Assembly (NCBI GenBank): GCA_030762175.1
Contig: CM060830.1
Coordinates: 49,995,001-50,059,000 of the forward strand
Length of the DNA: 64,000 nt
Origin: Metallyticus violacea
Taxonomy: Eukaryota; Arthropoda; Insecta; Mantodea; Metallyticidae
Direction of reading: 5' to 3'
Position numbers and translations under genes: made by a program. Numbering within the stretch: position 1 is the stretch's first letter; every line of letters starts with the position of its first letter. The notes under the pieces are model-generated. The model was not told the DNA's origin. It did not search any database and saw only the letters and a program-made list of their open reading frames with translations. Below, one piece after another: positions 49,001-61,715 of the stretch.

Positions 49001-51351
49001 GATCATCATGTTATCACAGAGATACTATATTAATGTTGTAAACTGAAGCCACTTACACACGCATGCCATTTCTGCTTCAAGTTGAAGACTGTAAGTACAT
49101 ATTTATATTGATATATACTCCTGTATTGAAACAGACAGGGGAAAGCCAAAAGAGCATTAATATCTTCTTTCAGTTTGTTGTGCATATATCATACTAACAA
49201 ATGCTGTTTTTATTTATTATTTTTTCCTAATATTCTAATATTTTAATGGTACTGGAATCAATTCTAAATTAAAGAGTTGTTATAAAGCCTTTAAAATTTT
49301 GCTATAATATTTTTATCATAAAATCCTCCTTTATTAAAATGTGGTATGTAAATGAAACAACTTAGTCTAAAGATTAAAATAGATCATTTATATTGCACAG
49401 TTTTAAAACCAGACTGAAATACAGCTTCCATTACGAGCATTTGAAATTAAGTAAAAATAAAATACATTTCAAAGAAAGTAAACAAAGGAAAAAATACTGT
49501 CATCCAATTATTTGATGAATCAACTCAGCAGCAGGAAACTGTAACAGCTGATAAATCATCTGGGCTACATTAGAGGTGGGGCAACACAAGATTCAGTGGT
49601 AAAAACTCTATAGAGTGACAGTCCAATAAATTCTGATGCAACTCCACTATGTTATGCAAAGAGATGCTGTAATGTTAATCTTCATTTTACGTACATTTCT
49701 GGTATCTGCTTATTAAAATTACTCTTTACCTTTTGTAATTCCCATTTGGAAATTAATTGATCTCTTGATGAATGTTGTCCTTTAGTTTATCTAAAATGTG
49801 GATACTAATTTATGAGTCAGACTTGGACCTCCATTACCTGGAATTACTCTGTAATTAATTTTCTTACAATATGAGCAAACTTGGTATGGACATATAAACC
49901 ATAAACATTCATTGTGCAATAGAATAACGAGATTTAGTATTTGCCATTTAGTATTCTTAGCAGACATAATTCTAGATTTGGAAATATGTTGTTTCTTTCA
50001 CTGTTCTTTTCCAGAGTTAGAAAAACCATAATTACAATGCTTGCCAAAGTAATGGTACTTTATCCATTTGCACTTAATGAATTCATTTTCACCTTAACTT
50101 TAGTTAAAGATTATTTTTATACTCCTGAGGCAAGAAAAATTCTTCAAGATATCAAAAACTTCAAGTAATATAATTTTTATAAAAAATATATTACATATAA
50201 ATTATATATAATATCTCAATGGGAGATTAAAATTACTTTTGAGACATTGAAAATTTTAACTTCCTTTGAAAATTTGAGTTTGACTTGTGGAAGCTCAACT
50301 GTAGCTAATATTTCATCACAAAGTGCAAACTTAAATATTGCTATCATTTCTAATAAATTTGTAACAAATCAGTATTTTCAAACCTAAATGAATAGCTTAT
50401 TGAAAATTTTCATATGGCAGTGTATACACAGCTTAATCTGTCTGCGGCATTTAAGAATGTTCAATTGAATTATTTTGAAAATTCAGTATAAGCATGCCTC
50501 GAAGACAGGTAGGAAAAAATGAGTTGACATTAAGACCAAGAAGTAAAAATTGTACTTCAATGAAAAAGAAATTGGTCTTTGTTAAGGCATACTGTACACT
50601 TTGTATTTCTTTTTCAGCAATACAATATCTCAAAAGTTGTAAAGCCTCATAGAAAAGATGTTTCAAAAGAAAAATACATGCCTTTTAGATATTCTTAATA
50701 CTCTCTGGTGTTTAATTCACTGAATAATTTCTGTAAAAACATAAAGGTAATATCAAAACTTGGCTCTAGTGGAAGCTGTATATAAATATGGTAGGTAGTC
50801 TAGCATTAGATCAAATTGTTTAGGGGGGGAAAAAAATAACAATTTTAAACTTGGCTGCTGATAAGTTTGTTATTTTAAATGCAATTCCATTGGCAAAACA
50901 GTAATTACTGAAATGGAAAAAAAAATTATGTCAAATTTCCAGTAACATCATTTGTACAGTAAACATCAAAAGAAGATGCACTGAACACTGAAACTTGCTT
51001 GATGAACTACATCTTTGACTTGCAAAATGATAACTGAAAAATGTTATTTAATTCCTGTATATTTTCTAACCATTCAGGAACATGTTGTCTGTAAGTTACT
51101 ATTGTTACTTATAATTAGGAGTGGCCATTAATTTGAGTTTATATGGTTTTTGTCAACATTATAGGTTTACAAGTATTAGAAAGACCTTGAAAGTAGAGCT
51201 TACTTGTGCCAGACATCAGTACTCTACATGTCACCACAGTCTTTACTCAGCTTCTCAGGAACTATTTGTTTTCTTCCACTAGGACCTAATTCACAGTCCT
51301 TAAAAATTATAAGTTTAACAGTTAATTATTCATCATATTATCTACCAATAC

Positions 51352-51612
51352 AAGGGGATAAAGATCATTAAAGTACAGACTTGTGATTCGGAAGTCAAAT
51401 CTCAAGAGGAACATTTTCATAACTGAGATTTTTTAATTTTTCCTCAATCTTTATCAATGGCAAATGCCTTATTTTTAGGCTTGGAACACTTCCTCCCCAA
51501 ATAAAGTTCCTTTCTCAGTTTTATTCATTTCATTCCATATATCATCATTGTCCATCACCAGTTATGCTACTACAGTGATAAAAATGACCTTGAAACACCA
51601 TTAAAAAGAAGC
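51352..51612 (+). mobile_element. tRNA-derived SINE, family A, diverged
   Basis: The parts run in the family order: head aaaggtacag-like region, aatggcaaatgcctta, ggcttggaacacttcct, tttcattccatatatcatca, and an end with ccagttatgctac and accattaaaaag. It is strongly mutated. Confidence 0.5.
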
Positions 51613-52184
51613 CACAATGTCTGCCATGGCCATTAAACATCATTAAAAAAAACACATCTGGCATCAGGTACATTTAGTAATATTAGTTTTGTTACAGTAT
51701 GCCTTCCTTTGCTAGAATCCATAGCAAATAAAAAAATTAATATATAGCTATAAAAATTGACACAAACTGAATAAATATAAAATCTTGTCACATATATAAG
51801 TTTCTGATTGAAGATATCTAAAAACTAGCAGAAAAGTTCTTTGGAAGTTAATTTCTTGCTGAAACCTAAAGAAATGTGTGACTAATGCTGTACAATAAGT
51901 TCATGAAGAAAGGAATGCTCGTGAATGTTATCTAATATAGCTAAAATTTTCCTGTTTAATTTCCAGAGCTGTATGTTCCAATTTGATTAGTTCAAGAACC
52001 ACTTGGGATAAAATAAGGCACTTTTTAAACAATCTCTTCAAGAAAACATGCCCTTTTGCTATACATATAACTTTATTTTCTACACAAAAGAGATTTTCTG
52101 TGCATAAACAAAATGCAAATACAAAACAGATCTAGACAAAATCTGTTGTCTAGATTCCATAAAGAGAAGAGCAGTAGAAGCTAC

Positions 52185-52416
52185 AGTAGAAATTCAATTT
52201 GTCAATTCATTTGTTTACCAGCAGGTGGAGAAACTGTTTTAAAAAATGTGAGGAAAGATGGGTTGATACCAGATTTTTTTCAATACTGGATAGTTTCACA
52301 CAGAGGACAAGTAGAAATTCAATTGTTAATTCATTCATTTATTAGCAGGCTTTTTTTAAACAGTGTGAGTAGAGATGGATTGATACCAGATTTTCTCAGT
52401 ACTCTATACTTTCATA
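52185..52416 (+). repeat. Imperfect 125-bp tandem duplication
   Basis: agtagaaattcaattt begins unit 1 (52185) and unit 2 (52310). Both contain attcatt, agcagg, gatggrttgataccagattt and an actct-or-actgg ending. Differences and small indels show an older duplication. Confidence 0.7.
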
Positions 52417-53818
52417 TTTTTTATCAAATAAAATACAAATTTCTTATTTTATTATTTTGATAGTTTTAATATACCAAAGAATTAATCTGAATTTCCCAAC
52501 TCGGCAAGAGTAAATTTTACATGTGACATTCTGTGTTAGACAAGTGTCATAACTATCATTCACAAAATCCAATTGAAAATATTTCCAAACTTAACTCATA
52601 TTATTGACCATTAAATGGTAATGTTAAAATAAAAAAACCGACTTAAAAATAACTAAGTAATCATGTAAAATCGAATTTCATGCTAAAGATACTGAAGTGC
52701 AATAATTGTTACAATATTACTTGTGATAAGATAGTTTTAACAGATCACTTGATATGCTTACCAAAGTATCTCGCATTATTGATCAGACTCAGGTTATTTT
52801 GTAGGCAGTGTGGTTTTTCCATAGGTATCCCTAAAAAAACTGAACAACATGTTAGAAATTAATGGATTATCACTTCAGACTGCAATTTAGCATGTTTTAT
52901 TGCACTGCTATATGATTTGTAGCACATACATACTTTTGCCATTACATCTGCAAAAATATAAGGTGGGGGAGGGTGCTCTTATTTGGAGCCTACAGTTTCA
53001 CTTTAAAGCACAAACAATTTGGGAGCTGCCACCTGCTATTTAGAAACCAATGAATGAGACATACATTTCTTGTGACTGCTTTAAAATATACTGCTTGTTA
53101 ACAATTTAATTAAAAATTGTTTTATTAATAAAGTATCAGAAAATTATCAAAAACTCATCTCTAGTTGTGAGTTTAAATCTAGAAATACTGTAATAACAAT
53201 GTTAGTAAAATAAAATAAATATGTAACTTTAAGAAAATATAGCTAAAATGGCAATTCATAGATAAATAAATCTATTAAAAATATTGAGAGGCAAGAAAGA
53301 GTTAAATTCACAGAAATAATACATTTTTTACACAATCATGGCAAACAATGTAAAATCTTTGAAGGATAGTGAAAGTATTCAAGCAAGTTTCAGTGCAGCT
53401 GTAGTAGTAATTTGTAAAATAGAATGTATTTTTGCAGTAATAATACAGCAATTTAACATCAGAGCTTTTAGTACGTTAGTTCTTAATATTTTTATCTTTT
53501 TGACTTTTAGCTTTCCTCTTGTTAACAGAAGTAATAGAATTATAGATTTTACAGAAAACTGTACAGAAATGTGTTTTGACTTATTAACTAACACTGTGAT
53601 TGAGCTTTGATATATTATATTGTAAATAAAGTTTGAGCATAGTTTCAATATAACTTTTTGCTCGAGATTAAATTAAAAAACAAAGAAAAGTTAATGTAAC
53701 AAAACTGTAGTTTAAAATAATTTTTATTGATGAAATTAAAATTTGAAAACTTTTGGATTAAAGTATTTTGATATTAAAATACTGCATAACACTCATGTTT
53801 AATTGTATTCTCTGATAG

Positions 53819-53993
53819 GCTTATTTCCATGGCTTATGGACAGATTGGAATGATCCAAGCAGCTGCTGGTTTCTTTGTGTATTTTGTCATTATGGCAGAG
53901 AATGGATTCTTACCTCTTCATCTATTTGGCATTCGAAAAATGTGGGACTCGAAAGCTGTGAATGACTTGACTGATTCTTATGGACAGGAATGG
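53819..53993 (+). CDS. Atpalpha: Atpalpha exon 10: M7 and extracellular loop
   Basis: Acceptor ttctctgatag and donor gtgagt; it ends in phase 0. The first base completes the Arg codon begun by 9a, 9b or 9c. It encodes [37 protein letters not shown] and DSYGQEW (window residues 597-655): M7 and the M7-M8 loop that docks the beta subunit (SYGQ-type motif). Confidence 0.98.
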
Positions 53994-54274
53994 GTGAGTC
54001 TTGATAAGAAAAAGCAAAACTTAAATTTGTACTAAAAATAAGGCATGTGTATCACTTAGCCTATAAATGAAATAATACATTGACACCTATAATGAAATTC
54101 TTTGAACTGGTGTTTGACTTTCATGTTTCAAAATAAGTAGCATTCTGAAGAGACAATTTTATTTTTATATGTACTGTTCAACCCTGCTAGAACTTTTTAA
54201 CAATTCAAAGCCTTTGTTTATTCTTCATGAAAGGCATTAACAAGAAAGTTATGCTTTGCTGTGATTTCAGTGAA

Positions 54275-55478
54275 TGAGGGTGAATCAAATATAAACAGGA
54301 TTTTTTAAAAATAAATTGATTCTTACCATATACAATTAAAAAAAATTATATTACTTTTCGGTGTAGTTTCCTTCAACAGAAATGCATTTTCTCCACTAGA
54401 TGAGTATTTTCTTTATTTCTTATCAAAGAAAAATGATGATCACATCAACCGTCAGTTGTGCACAAAGTACTGAACCGCTGCATCGTAGCTAAACATTTTC
54501 CCTCTCAATGCCTCATTCAGTGGCCAGAACATGTGGTAATCACAAGGGAATAAATCTGGAGGGGTTCTAGGAATGTCCAGTGAATTTTCTTTAATTAATC
54601 CCAGAATATGACTGCTATATGGGGCTTCGCAGAAGTAGGACATCACACATAGGTTACCAGCATCTTTTGTTGCAACAAGTGGCTCTCACATCATGCAACA
54701 GTTTGCAGTAATATGCCGCATTCACAATCCGCCTTTTATGAAGTTAATTGATGAACAACCACCATCTCTTTGAAGTCCCAAAACACTGTCTTAAAAACTT
54801 TTTCACTAGGCTAGTTTGAACATTGGCCAGAGCATCCTCCTTTTCTCTCTCCTCCACTCAGTTGTTCTGTTATTTTCAGGTGTGTAGTGGTATAACGAAG
54901 TGACATCACAGAGCAAAATCTGCTCACTTTCTGCCTCAAACCTATCAAGAAGCCTCAGACTGATGTCCTTTCAAACTTTTTCTGTTTCTTAGTGAGGAAA
55001 CATGAGACCCACCTTGCTGACACTTGAAGTCCTAGTTCCTCAGAAAAAATGGCATGTCACTTTCACAATTTATGCCATTCTGAAACTATTTCGAGAATAC
55101 TTATGTGTCAATCTCCTTCCACAAGGTCACAAACAGCCTGAATGTTGTCCTGTGTGATGCTTGTAGCTTTCATTTTCCACTGTGCCAATCAAATATTTTA
55201 GTTCATAAAAGCATAGCTTCTCCAAACTGTACTCGAAGTCTGGCCATTATCTCAATTGGTTTAACTCCTTTGAATAGAAAATGGATAATAATCTGCTATG
55301 CAAGGAACATTGCCACATCTTGCTCAGAATGATGCTACTGGTGAGGGAACGACCAATGCATAAGTATCTGTTGGATCACTCCCCTCCACATATCCAAACT
55401 AACTACTCTATAGCCCCACCCCTCTCCACTCTTTCGTAGCCCAGAGAACAAAAGTCCAGTTTGATTTTGAATGACTCA
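54275..55478 (-). mobile_element. mariner transposon, full length, degraded (minus)
   Basis: Ends TGAGGGTGAATCAAAT (54275) and, inverted, TGAGTCATTCAAAATC (from 55478) correspond, with TA after 55478. On the minus strand, in order, come CDVTSLYHYTPENNRTTEWR (first Asp block, GDET altered), VFKTVFWDFKEMVVVHQLTS-like (54800-54740) and PPDLFPCDYHMFWPLNEALR then GKMFSYDAAVQYFVHN (54600-54455). The length of 1204 bp fits a complete mariner, but frameshifts make it inactive. Confidence 0.8.
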
Positions 55479-57506
55479 TACACACCAAATGTAATTTTCA
55501 ATATTCTCAGAAACACTTGATGTCATGTAGAAGAAAGAAAAAAATTCACAATATAAGAAAATGTTTCTTCAGGAATCTGCAGCACACTAAAGAAGCTGTC
55601 CCTGATAATGAACTTAAGCAAGATATCCGTTGTTCAAATTATGAATGAAGATTTTAAGTTTAAAGCTTATTCTTAAATGTCTGTTCATTAGACTAATATA
55701 AAGCTGATAGAAATGAGACAAATCTGTTGCCACTACATGGACTAGGTACAATCCCAGGAGCATACTCTTCACAAACAAGAAAATATTTCACCTTTGTTAA
55801 AAAAATGTAATTGTGATAAATAAAATTTGTGTCAAAAGTACAAAAGGAACTTCTTGATTCAACAGAACTCAAAATCTCTCTATGGTTATGGTATGGTATA
55901 TTATTTCCTATTCTGAGGGTACCAAATAGCATTTTTGTCATCCAGAAATGAAAATCAAGGCTGAATACTATTGGAGAGAAAAATCATAGCTTAGTGAGTA
56001 AATGATTGAGTGAGTCTTATAAGAGACATTGACCAGCAGCTCATTTAAGTTTATGGGTGTGTGACAGATAAGCTACCTAGTACAGCAGTTCTCAAGCTTC
56101 CATTGAACTAAACATCTCTTGCTGTTGTGAACCATTAACTCAAAATTTAAAATCCTAAATTTGCATCCTATATATTTTTAAAGCTGTTATCACTGGTTTA
56201 TAAAATTTAAAGATATATGCACTATTATTATTATTTATTTCATTGTAGTGTATTGTTACACAATAGTAATTATAAATGTATATAAAATATAACAATAATA
56301 ACTAATTATTACATATTATTGATAAATTTTAATTCCTAAATGACATGTATTTCACTTACAAACAATGATTTGTTGAGCTCAATAAAAGAAAATTATTTTC
56401 TGAGTTCTGATTCTACATTTTTCTAAATAGTTTCTATAATGGGTATGCTTTTTCATACCAATAAATTGTTATGAAAGCCATTAATATTTTAATGCCCTTC
56501 TTTGATAGCTCCAGCCTATACAGTTTGCTGTTGTCAGAGAAACTTTGACAATATACAGCCTGGTCCATGCTTTTGGCTTATTTGAAAATTCCTGCTGGAA
56601 CAATAGTCCCCTTATGTTTGATTCTAACTTACTTTGAGTAAATAAGAACAAATTTATTTATTTACTTGAATGCTAAGAAAATACAAACTTTAAGGGACCT
56701 CCATCTATCTGGCCGAGGGAATTTTAGATGTACCCCTCACAATTACAATTTTTATAATAATTAATGATATATTAATGCCTTAATCTAAATTCCAAATAAA
56801 CAGAATACCAATTATTCACTTCTATTGCATCAGACCCCAGTCCATCAGCACAACCTACTGGAATTCCAGGGAACCCAGCTCTGACCTGACCCCAGGTACC
56901 AAAATGTAATTGTGAATAATAAGTACATGTCTATACTATTATTTGTGTGAATTTTTTTCTTCTCTCTTCACTGTCGTTTCCACTTCTGTTTAACTTTAAA
57001 TAAATACTGATCCACACTCCTGCACTCCTTTATGAATGTTCTCTTTATTATTCTGTTATCCTTTAAAATTTTACCTTAATGAGTTCATTTCTCCAGTTTT
57101 CAGTTTCCTTACTGGGCATTCCCTTGTGTAAAAACTCCTCTTTCACCTTTTAACTTCCACATGCCTGCTCTTGCCCACGCTATGCCCTCTCTTTCCTGCT
57201 TATTTGTTTTATCTATGTAAATTTCCCTTTTCTTTTCCCATATCCATTTATTTTATCTATGTAAATTTCTCTTTCCCATGCCCATTTCATCTTAACACAA
57301 AATTCCAGTGGTATCTTCCCAGTTAAATTACTAAATGTTTTTGTATCTCTATATGTAAGAACATATATTAAATTTGTATAATGTTTATTTCCTTCTTAAT
57401 CCATCGTTAGTGTTACGCTTTCAAGAATAAATGTTAACTACTCCCAGGGTTTCATGGACCACAGGGGAGAACCTCGCAGACTATAGTTTGAGACCGCTGA
57501 TCTATT

Positions 57507-58230
57507 TACTGTATCTAATGCACCATTGAATGTAATGCGCACCCCAAATTTGAAACTTAAAATCCTAAAAACATTTTGGCATATTATTATACAGCATCTT
57601 TGAGATAAGCCAAACCCTTTATAAAACAATCAGAACTTGGAATGTATAAGTGGATTTTTATTACATCTTGGAGCATGCAGGATGAAATACATCACTAGAC
57701 AGTTGATGAAGGTCAAAGAAAAAAAATTATTTCTTATGGTGTCACTAGTCACAGGGTACCTGTTCTTCCTCCTTTCATGAACGAATTCCAAACTTTTTCT
57801 TCATCACGATGTCTTCCTTTGCACAGACCAACTGAATTTCATCATATTAGCTGTAGTTGCATATAATGCCAATTTCTGTTGCCACCACAAGCGAACATTA
57901 CTCTCAGCTGCATTGAACTCTCTTCCCGTCTTTCTGTTACCATTTTTTTCAGCATAAAGAATTTACTTTACACTTGATAGAGGCATCATAAGATGTTCTT
58001 GTTTGCCCTCCATTTCTTGACTACATACTATTCAAACACTAAGCCAACAATAAATGTAATGAAGTTGAGAATAGCAGCAATGCATTATGACTTATCATTT
58101 ATAAATGATAAATTTGAATGAAATTACTGGAAAGCTATGGAACAGATTTGCATTCAAATCTAATGTGCAATACAATGTTGAATACTACATTGGGACAGAA
58201 AGGTGTGCATTAAATTCCATAAATACAGTA
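57507..58230 (-). mobile_element. pogo-like DNA transposon relic (minus)
   Basis: Termini tactgtatctaatgcacc and tgtaatgcgcacc on the left correspond to the inverted tactgtatttatgg and tttaatgcacacc on the right. The minus strand of about 57980-57730 reads ILYAEKNGNRKTGREFNAAE, SNVRLWWQQK, then LEFVHERRKNRYPVTSDTI. This is the YAE-HGNR-A-R-F ... VR-WR-QK ... G--VT---I helix-turn-helix pattern of pogo-family transposases. The DDE domain is deleted. Confidence 0.65.
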
Positions 58231-58460
58231 TTTACAGTAAGTTAAATTTTTATTAGAACTGTATAAGAAAGGGAAGCATAGTATGGATTGCTTTAGTAAT
58301 TAGTTTAGATAAAGTAAAATCAGTGTCATTCTAGATAATTAAAAGGAATGCTTGAAAGTTTTTAAATACAGAAACACATCATTTATAACAACATCCATTC
58401 CTTTTACAAATAAGCAAGCAAGGAAGCAAGTAATGACATGAAGATGACATTTTGTTTCAG

Positions 58461-58591
58461 ACCTACCGTGACAGAAAGAAGTTGGAGTATACTTGCCACA
58501 CTGCTTTCTTCGTTAGTATTGTGATTGTGCAGTGGGCTGATTTAATTATTTGCAAAACTCGCAGAAACTCCATTGTGCATCAAGGAATGAG
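58461..58591 (+). CDS. Atpalpha: Atpalpha exon 11: M8
   Basis: Acceptor ttttgtttcag and donor gtaaat. It encodes [43 protein letters not shown] (window residues 656-698). The Asp of QWADL matches D926 (site III Na+ binding), and RRNS matches the conserved PKA-type serine near residue 943. Confidence 0.98.
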
Positions 58592-58705
58592 GTAAATATA
58601 TGCTTTTCTTTCTTTCGGTCAAATGGAATTTAATTCTGTAAATGATAATGAGATAGTTTTGTGACATTTCATAGGGAGTCTTAACAAGTTGAATTTATAT
58701 TGCAG
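58592..58705 (+). other. Intron 11, 114 bp
   Basis: This is the only short intron in the window. It has donor gtaaat and acceptor tttatattgcag and holds nothing else. Confidence 0.95.
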
Positions 58706-58807
58706 AAACTGGGCTCTGAACTTTGGTCTCGTCTTTGAAACTCTTCTAGCTGCATTCTTGTCATACTGCCCTGGAATGGACAAGGGTCTGAGGATGTACC
58801 CCCTAAA
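58706..58807 (+). CDS. Atpalpha: Atpalpha exon 12: M9
   Basis: It encodes [20 protein letters not shown] then [14 protein letters not shown] (window residues 699-732). Donor gtaaga; the split Lys codon AA-G is completed in the last exon. The Glu of FETLLA lies at the family's conserved M9 position. Confidence 0.97.
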
Positions 58808-60199
58808 GTAAGACACTATGTATTTTATAGCTTAAATCATAAATATTCATTAAGTGAAATAGGAAAATACCCACTCTTAGAGAGTCAAAACAATGTCTGA
58901 TACTACAGTAGAGCACTATAAGGTATCATTTGAGAATTCTTATTTAAGTTGCACTATGGCTACCAACAGATGAAAAACTACAGTGCATGTTTATTTGTAA
59001 ACCAATGGAAATCTCATTTAACAGGTTTTAGCATTTTAGAGGGAAGGTTAGATGGGATGCATTGTTATCATATATTTCCTCTAGAGGTCATGTGTTTTCT
59101 TTCAAATTGCCATTTCACTAAAGTGTTCTTCAGAATGATTGGTTGCATTCAAATGCGTCACAGACATATGTCTCTTAGGGAAGTGGACATGTCATAGAAA
59201 GTGATTTGGTCACAAAGGTACAGCAAGCCAATGACATAAGTGAGTATGAGAGGTTAGGCAATGGACATTATCTCTGGGAAGTAACAGCTGTTAACTGAGC
59301 GGGAAAAACATCTGTGAACTAGGTGGCATTGACTCAGGTAATGCAACAATTTCACCAACTGTCAAGTTTTATCTTATAGCATCCAAACTATAATTGGAAT
59401 CAGCCATACTTAAACTATACCATTCTTACACACCCATTGATAGCGATGAGATTCCTTTCTTCAGAATTTCCAGATTTCCTCTCTTCTCACCCATACCAAA
59501 CATTTAATTGTAATTAAAATATATCTTTTAAAAAAGAAATTGTTTTAAAAAATATATATGGAACTAACACAGTGAAGCCAATATTCATATATCACATGAA
59601 TTTATTGATATTTAATTGTAGCTTTATTTCTTTCCATATTACATTTAAGATGCTGACTTTGCGTTTAATTCAGTATCCTTAACATATGGATGTTTAAAAA
59701 TGTTTTATTTTGAAAATATGTTGAATTAAAATTCAAAAGATTCAAAGATTTTGTTCAAATGCAACCATTCTGATTATCTCTGCATTGCCACTGTCAACCT
59801 CTTTCACTGTCATTGACTACAGACTATACTTGAAAAAAAGAGTCTTGGAGTCTGCATTTGAATGAAGAAATCAAGTGCATTTAATGATAGCTGCATCATA
59901 TTTGATATAAGATAGCTTCAGAACATTTAAGAATTCCTGCTACATCTTCTGCAATGCAGCTTTATTCAAGCTGCTCCTTTTCTGTGTCATTGTCTGTTTC
60001 AATCGAAACCTAGTGTAGAACAATAAGCAATGCCCAAGGGATCACAGTGCTGGAAGCATATCTTACAATGACATTAGGCACTTAACTGAAGTAATTCTCC
60101 ATATTCAGTATTCCCTGGAGAAGTCAAACCTGAAATAGTCACAGTTCTGTGGAGATTATTTAATTACTTTATGAGAGCTAAAATCCATGCAAAAATGAA

Positions 60200-61080
60200 G
60201 ATGCAGCTTTTTTTTTTTTTTTAAATATATGTGTATTTCTCAGCATAATCATCTTTCAAATCTATAAACATATTCAAGAGATTTTCTTATTTGTTATCCC
60301 ATCCATAAAATGTGATTTCTTCAACTCTGCAGAGTAAACATTTGTTTTGGTGACAACTTCTTCATTTGTGCAAATTCTTTCATGATAGCCATTTCTTCAT
60401 GTTGGGAAACAAGAAGTAGTGTGAAAGAGTCAAATCTGGAGGGTAGGAAGGATGAAGGACTTCATATCTTATAATTTTGAGGTTGCAGTCACAGACTTGT
60501 GTGCTGATGCATTATCATGATGAAACAAGACCTTCATTGTCAAAAGGGGAAGATTTTTCCTGATCACATCATATAATTGCTCTAAAAGCAAAGCGTAATA
60601 TTCATTAGATATGGTTTTACCTTTTTCTAAAAAGTTTCAGCAATCTAATACTATTTACCATCATCTTTCCTTTCCTGCTAAGAGGTTCATGTTTGTCTTC
60701 TTCATTGCACTTTCTCCAATTGCAACCCACTGTTTCAACTGTTTTTCAATAAAGTGGTGAATCCGTGTTTTGTCAAATGTCACATACTTTCACCAAAATT
60801 CACTGGGATTCCATTTAAGGAGTTTCAAATTCTGTATGGGAGCAACAATTCATTGTCTTTCATGATCAGTTATAGTAAATGTGGCACCCACCTCGCCAAT
60901 AGCTTTTTCATTTGCAAAGGATTATGCCAATATTATGCACCCAATCTTCAGAAATGCCCACAGCTTCAGTAATTAATATCACCTTCGGTCTTCAGTTGCA
61001 TTGATCTTGTTGTACATTTTTTTTAATAATTTCAGTTGCCATTATCTTGACAAGACATCTATAATGGTTTGCATTGCTTG
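60200..61080 (-). mobile_element. mariner transposase relic (minus)
   Basis: The minus strand reads KKLLARWVPHLL (about 60920-60870), QLKQWVAIGESAMKKTNMN, LEKGKTISNEYYALLLEQLY, DVIRKNLPLLTMKVLFHHDN then ASAHKS, and finally CTNEEVVTKTNVYSAELKKS. The block order and LFHHDNAxAHKS (second catalytic Asp) fit a mariner. Several stops are present, and the termini were not resolved. Confidence 0.7.
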
Positions 61081-61284
61081 TGCTTGTTCGGCAGCATCTA
61101 AAATCGAGAAGAAAGAAATTCAAAGAAGAGAAGAGTTTAAAATAGGTTACAACATTGTCAGCAAAAAAAGAAACTACCATTCACAAAAAATTTATTTATC
61201 ATCCTTGGGCCACCAAAAAATTCCAGAAAATTCTCTGAGAGTTTAGGATTATTTTGTCCCTAGTGAACAAATTGAGCCAAAATG

Positions 61285-61715
61285 ATAATGATAGAATACC
61301 TGATAGAAGAAGGCAGGAATATATAAAATCAACTGTTCGGAATGTAACAATGTATATATTGGAAAACAAAAAGAAGTATTGGAATTAGGTTAAAGAACAC
61401 TGAAGAAACATCAGTTACAATCAGATAGATTAATCAGTGTTTGCATATCATTTTTGGAGAGATAAGTGTGATATAGAAATGGAACTCAAATTATGAAATT
61501 CGTCGATAGACCCTTGGAGCTGGGAATATGGGAAAACATTTTTATAAAAAAATATGAAGATAAGGTTATGAATTTTGAGATCCTAACAGATGACAAGTTA
61601 ATCTAAAAGATCATAAAATGTCAACTAGAGCTACACCAAGTCCATCCAACCAACAACGAATCCAGCAATCAACTTACAGCTGATAATGCAGGCTAAAGCC
61701 TGGTCTAGGATGCGG
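61285..61715 (+). mobile_element. Penelope-like element fragment (plus)
   Basis: The + strand reads INCSECNNVYIGKQKEVLEL, then KHFYKKI, close to the copy at 19830-20300, whose nucleotide sequence it follows (agctacaccaagtcca, caacaacgaatccagcaa). It ends at CTGATAA (61680) with a remnant stem II; GAAAC is lost. Confidence 0.7.

Larger units (their letters stand above)
46042..53818 (+). other. Intron between exon 9c and exon 10 (7.8 kb)
   Basis: The first 220 bases are GC-richer and include a (tatgtgtg)n tract at about 46178-46203. A poly-A run lies at about 47761-47776. A diverged SINE A (51352-51612) and an imperfect duplication (52185-52416) are present. In 46270-51340 and 52420-53800 nothing is recognised; both are AT-rich without supported genes. 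Confidence 0.75.
53994..58460 (+). other. Intron 10
   Basis: It contains a full-length but dead mariner (54275-55478, minus) and a pogo-like relic (57507-58230). The stretches 54010-54270, 55490-57500 and 58240-58450 show nothing recognised. Confidence 0.75.

Noticed and set aside
49941..50168. 75-residue frame in the intron before exon 10
   Set aside because: No similarity to the Na+/K+-ATPase loop exons and no suitable acceptor/donor pair of matching phase; it is not a fourth exon 9 copy.
52113..52460. 115-residue plus-strand frame
   Set aside because: Its length is explained by the imperfect 125-bp duplication (the phrase DGLIPDF appears twice); no family was recognised.
46042..53818. 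A fourth version of exon 9 downstream of 9c
   Set aside because: I read the interval for [13 protein letters not shown] or ESDIMKR-like coding in all three forward frames and found none.
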